In this document: in pieces, positions 60,179-64,000 of the stretch
Numbering within the stretch: position 1 is the first letter of the stretch
How the letters are laid out: each line of letters opens with the position of its first letter
NCBI RefSeq assembly: GCF_000003815.2
Contig: NC_049980.1
Location: forward strand, 15,805,576 to 15,869,575
Source of the DNA: Branchiostoma floridae
Taxonomy: Eukaryota; Chordata; Leptocardii; Amphioxiformes; Branchiostomatidae
Length of the DNA: 64,000 bases
Direction: 5' to 3'
Position numbers and translations under genes: made by a program
Notes under the pieces: model-generated
Told to the model about the DNA's origin: nothing
The model's input: only the letters and a program-made list of their open reading frames with translations
Database searches by the model: none

Positions 60179-61343
60179 GTGTGACCAAGGAGGTTAAAAA
60201 AAGAGAGGAGAGAGTTCCTATTGTTCCGATCTTTGCCGCGAGTGTGAATCACATCGAAGTGCTAATTACCCCAATCTGCATCTCGCCAGGCTAGTGTGGG
60301 CCTTTGTTTACGAATCAGTTTCAACATCACTTGTCCAGGAACATCGATTTGGGGCCGGGATTTCAGTGATTTTGAGGATGATTCTCATTAAATACAGCAC
60401 TACTTTTACTAAAGAAACAGATATCAATAGTGACGATACTTCGCCGGAAGCAAGTGCGAGCAGAGTTCCCCACGGGCCACAGAAATGTGTGTAACAACAA
60501 GTCACGCGGTGTAGAAGAACGCTGGGTCGGCTTTCATATCCTGGACACACGGCAAAAAAAAAAGTTTGGAGCTATTTGTAAGAAGCTTGAGAAACGCTAT
60601 GCAACTTTATTTTCAAGTCTGTCAAATTTAGATATCAAGCCATCTGTGTAAAAAAAAATTGCGTTCCTCGTGAGGCGAAAATTCCCTCAATACCAACAAG
60701 ATAAATTTCCTCGGAAATATTATCTTGCTTCCCATCATTGCCATGAACATCCACGGAGCCCTCATAGTACAAAATTCATGCATCACGAACAGCAAAAATC
60801 GATCGCGAACAGCAACAACAAATACTTATTTGCCACACCCAAGCCCTCTACTTTCGTGGAAAAAAAGTCTCTTTTGCGGGGCAAACGTAATAATGTTTTA
60901 ATAGACACATGAAGTAGAGAATATTGTTCATAATTCTGAGACAAAAAATCGGGGATACAGGGACAAAAATGCCTGTAAATTCACTCAACTTGGTCGCACA
61001 GCGCCTATCTTCATGATCGCCATCTTGGTCTCTCCACAACAGTACTGTTTGCACACGTCACCTTCGTTTCCCAAATAAGGAAATTCGCGGAAACTGCGCT
61101 CATCTCGCTCTCAGTTCGGCAACCCTCGGTCGTCCTCGGCCGGGATCGCGGCGCATGACGTCATGGCTGGGCTCATGTGATTGGCTGACACAGAAATGGC
61201 GGGAAACCCCGCGGCCATCATGGTCATCAAAGACGCACCGCCGGAGGGCGGAAACAATGGGCCCGGAGGGTCTGAACAATAGCGCGCAGCGGGGTATTAA
61301 TGGTTGAGCTCTCTCCTGTGATTTTTAACCTCCTTGGTGTGAC
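60179..61343. mobile_element. Long copy of CAAGGAGGTT-family DNA transposon
   Basis: The element 60186-61336 (1151 bp) has inverted termini CAAGGAGGTTAAAAA/TTTTTAACCTCCTTG, with similarity continuing inward (GGAGAGAG on both sides), and perfect 7-bp flanks GTGTGAC (60179-60185, 61337-61343). No transposase frame recognised; open frames inside are short. The right 300 bases are GC-rich with a CRE palindrome (about 61155), GATTGGCT and GGCGGGAAA. Superfamily uncertain: 7-bp duplications are reported for Dada and P-type elements. Confidence 0.85.
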
Positions 61344-61725
61344 ATGAATAAAGCACAACATATAGGTGTTCCGCATCACCCTCAGTCCTAGGCCTTTCAT
61401 GGGTCAGATCAAGATTCTTATTCTACCCACGTTACATCTATTGTTACGTTATTAGTTTATTCATGTTAAAAAGCTAGTTGTCTGATACAATATACCTAAG
61501 CTTGCCTTACATTATGCCCGTTTTACAAAATGTTAATTGCAATAAACTTTGACTTGACTTGACTTGACTTTGGGCTGGTGCCTTGGCTGATATGGAATAC
61601 ACCATGTCGTATTGAATATATTCTATAATATGAAAACCTATCTTTATCATGCAGGTCATCAAAGTTCATATTAATTTTCAACTGTACAGTTTTTTCAACT
61701 ACAAAATACAATTTCTCTCAAGCAA

Positions 61726-61800
61726 CTTGATCACTTTTGCAAATGGTCAGACATTTCAGATGGCATCCATTGTCACTGTCAAAAGATAGCACAATGCTAC
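61726..61800 (-). repeat. Penelope-type hammerhead-like remnant (copy 3)
   Basis: Minus strand GGATGCCATCTGAAATGTC and TGACCATTTGC match the copy at 34.4 kb; the CUGANGA core is lost. Inactive by inspection. Confidence 0.35.
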
Positions 61801-61966
61801 AATCAGAATTGTCTGGCTGTTTACAAATCTTATCCAATTGTTTGAGCAACTTGACCTGATGTGATTTTTCTTTTAGTTTTACTGTTTAAGAACAGTTAAT
61901 GACTTCAAGCCCTTTCCTTTCACATAGAGGATCCTGCTGGTCAGGTCTGATCAATAGACTGAAGTG

Positions 61967-64000
61967 ATGGCGACTGTACAGAAAACTCGTCCAGCCAAGA
62001 AGCGCACACAGGTGGAACCAGCTGCAGAGGACAGCCCTCCCCCTGCAGAACAAGGTACTGTCACCTGCAATACATCTTTACTTTAGGGCATTATTAATAT
62101 CATATTTCCATAACACATGCTTCAGCATCTTTTCTGAAGATGTGGTATAAGAACTTGAGGTTGGCTTGAGGTTGTCCTTCCCCACATACTCTACAGGGTA
62201 TAGGAATGTTGTTTTCCGCTACATTTTTTCTTTGTCTCTTTCTTCCATTTGTCATTTTTCAGCCAAATAAAGTGAAATTTTGCATGAAAGTTCCACCAGG
62301 CATTCTTTTCTTTATTCCTACCTGTTCCAGAAAAACTCTACTCTACTCTATATAGGCCTTTAGATTTATTTTATGGTTTTTCCTCATCAGTTTCAGACCA
62401 GAAATGTACAATAGGCCTGCTGTGCCTATGTTGAATGTTCCTTTGTTTTCTCCCATACTTTAGGTGTCTGGGAAGATGAGAAGGAGAAGACAGACTCAGC
62501 CTCTCGGGGAAGTCTGATATCTGTCAAGGCTGCTGAAAATGGCAACATGGCTGACACTGTGGGTGAGGAAGGTGGCCAGCCAGCTCAGGTAGGTACAAAT
62601 TCCTCCTTACTATTTGTAGGGACATCAATGTAGGGGAGAAAAAGTCACAGAAGTTACAGGACCACACTGAATACTGAGTTTGAACACTTCCATTCACCAT
62701 TTGAATATTGAGCTAGATGATCCATTTCCTCAACTCAGTCCTTCTTTTTGGTGGTAACATTGATATTGATTGATGTTTTTGTTATATACGGTAAAAAGAG
62801 GAATGTTTATGATGGTTTAAAGTTCACCATTTTTGTAGTGACGTCTTCACCAAGGATTTTAAACCACCGCAAAAATTTTGTCTCATTTTGTCTCCACAGG
62901 CTGAAGGTAGACCCACAAGTCCTGCAGGCAGGTCTCAGTCCTCCAGACCTGGCACTCCTTCCAATGACCTGGATGGAGAGAAGAAAGGAGGGAAGAAAAG
63001 GAAGAAGACCAATGCTGTCGAGCCCACTGACAGACCTGTATCAGCAACTCCCTCTGGTGGGGATGCGGCAAAAGACAAGGACCATAAAGGTATGCTAAAT
63101 CCTGGGTTGTCCATGCCCTAAAGCTTGTTCAAAATATTTGCAGTGATGTGCACAGTATTGTATCTCTATCAAATATTAATGATAATGTTGTAAAGAAAGG
63201 AAAGCTTTAGTTTGCTAATGGGACCTTGTCTTTAACCTCACTCATTATTCTTCAACAGAAGCATGGGATGAGAGCAGCATGACTTCAAGTACAGCTGACA
63301 TGACAGAAGCTAAAGGCAAAGTAAAAGAACCAGCCACAGAGATAGATGCAGACCAACCCGGGACGACACCAGTCCAGAACGGTCAGACAGACATCCCAGG
63401 CAGTGTGTCTGATCTCAAGACAACTTCAGAAGGAAGGCAGACCCCCACTCCCAAAATGACTGAAATAGACATGTCTGATGATGGAGACACGCAGAAGAAC
63501 AAGCGTAAGGCTGTGAAAGTTGACGGTACAGAGAGGCCAGGAAGTGCTGCATCCACTAAGTCTGGACAGCTGAAGAGGCCGTCCACTGCACCGATGTCCA
63601 GGCCTTCAACCTCAGACCAAGCCCAGATGAAACGGCCGAAGACTGCAGGGTCTACCCGCCCATCAACCGGTGAGCCCTGTCTATTCCAACAAAGTTCTAA
63701 GGTGACTGACATAAGAAATTGCACTTAAAAGCAAGATGCTGTGGTGAAAAGAAGATAACTAAAGCCAAGCTTATAAAATGTACTTAAGTAAGATTTGTTC
63801 CTGCTTTTCTCCTTTTGTCCATTGCCTTTTTGATGAGCTACCTACAGTTGTTATTTGGCTTTTGCTTACAGCCACTTTCCTGGATATTCCTGTCTGTTTA
63901 ATGATTTGAGTGCTTTTTGTGCTCAGATTATTATGCAATGACAAGAAAGGCTAGATTACGAGATTGATATTTGTTTACTTCTGTTGAATAGCTGGCACCA
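61967..64000 (+). CDS. Unrecognised Lys/Ser/Thr/Pro-rich protein, 5' part
   Basis: Exons 61967-62054, 62464-62588, 62900-63089, 63259-63669 and the start of a further exon at 63992, phases 1, 0, 1, 1; the gene runs off the window. The protein starts MATVQKTRPAKKRTQVEP and is low in hydrophobic residues, with repeats of RPxS/T type: GRPTSPAGRS, SRPGTPS, ERPGSAAST, KRPSTAPMSRPSTS, KRPKTAGSTRPST, and a basic KKGGKKRKK. Such RPSTA/RPKTAG repeats suggest a disordered, microtubule- or chromatin-associated protein, but I cannot name a family. An acceptor-like CACATAG at 61921-61927 upstream indicates a spliced 5' UTR. Confidence 0.7.
62783..62892. repeat. Worn CTGTAAATGC / CGCGGTGG-type MITE
   Basis: ACGGTAAAAAGAGGAATGTT, GATGGTTTAAAGTTCACC and the inverted partner GGATTTTAAACCACCGCAAA follow the plan of the MITE at 27096 and 46864, with CpG decay. 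It lies directly before exon 3 of the last gene. Confidence 0.5.

Noticed and set aside
1-64000. CRISPR arrays, operons, ribosome binding sites
   Set aside because: The sequence is eukaryotic nuclear DNA with spliced genes; no regularly spaced repeat-spacer arrays occur.

Overview
This window is animal nuclear DNA, most likely from a cephalochordate (amphioxus). Evidence: compact intron-rich genes with GT-AG splice sites, one beta-hexosaminidase gene where vertebrates have two, a sphingolipid-type front-end desaturase absent from vertebrates, and a dense load of small DNA transposons and LINEs. The species is inferred from content. Three runs of N (8236-8485, 19934-20336, 27201-28076) interrupt the assembly. 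Layout, left to right: 101-564 (+) last two coding exons of an unrecognised gene; 3743-8120 (-) six-exon cytochrome-b5 fusion desaturase; 8.6-17.5 kb gene-poor and transposon-rich; 17551-33875 (+) beta-hexosaminidase, swollen by LINE and MITE insertions; 34922-44024 (-) mitochondrial elongation factor G2 (GFM2), 21 exons; 44207-48035 (+) HAUS1; 48609-49643 (-) C9orf85 homologue; 49954-52245 (+) COMMD1; 53054-55842 (-) unrecognised basic nuclear-type protein; about 56170 to the end (+) a 5' exon, an intact CR1-type LINE, a 1.15 kb DNA transposon and the start of an unrecognised Lys/Ser/Thr/Pro-rich protein. From 17.5 kb onward the genes alternate strand, giving three successive head-to-head pairs with short shared promoters (GFM2/HAUS1, C9orf85/COMMD1, unknown/56.2 kb exon) and tail-to-tail ends between them. 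Exon boundaries were set by hand from splice signals, reading-frame phase and family similarity. The gene products do not form one pathway: lipid desaturation, lysosomal glycan breakdown, mitochondrial ribosome recycling, spindle assembly and COMMD/CCC endosomal trafficking are represented. Two observations stand out. (1) A DNA-transposon family with termini CAAGGAGGTTAAAA and exact 7-bp target duplications occurs here as one 1151-bp copy and five micro-copies of only 19-35 bp, most of them just the two termini fused into a palindrome. (2) The hexosaminidase gene carries two homologous versions of one exon, both phase 0 to 1, so including both shifts the frame into an early stop; they should be mutually exclusive, and they differ next to the residue pair that sets substrate specificity in human HexA/HexB.
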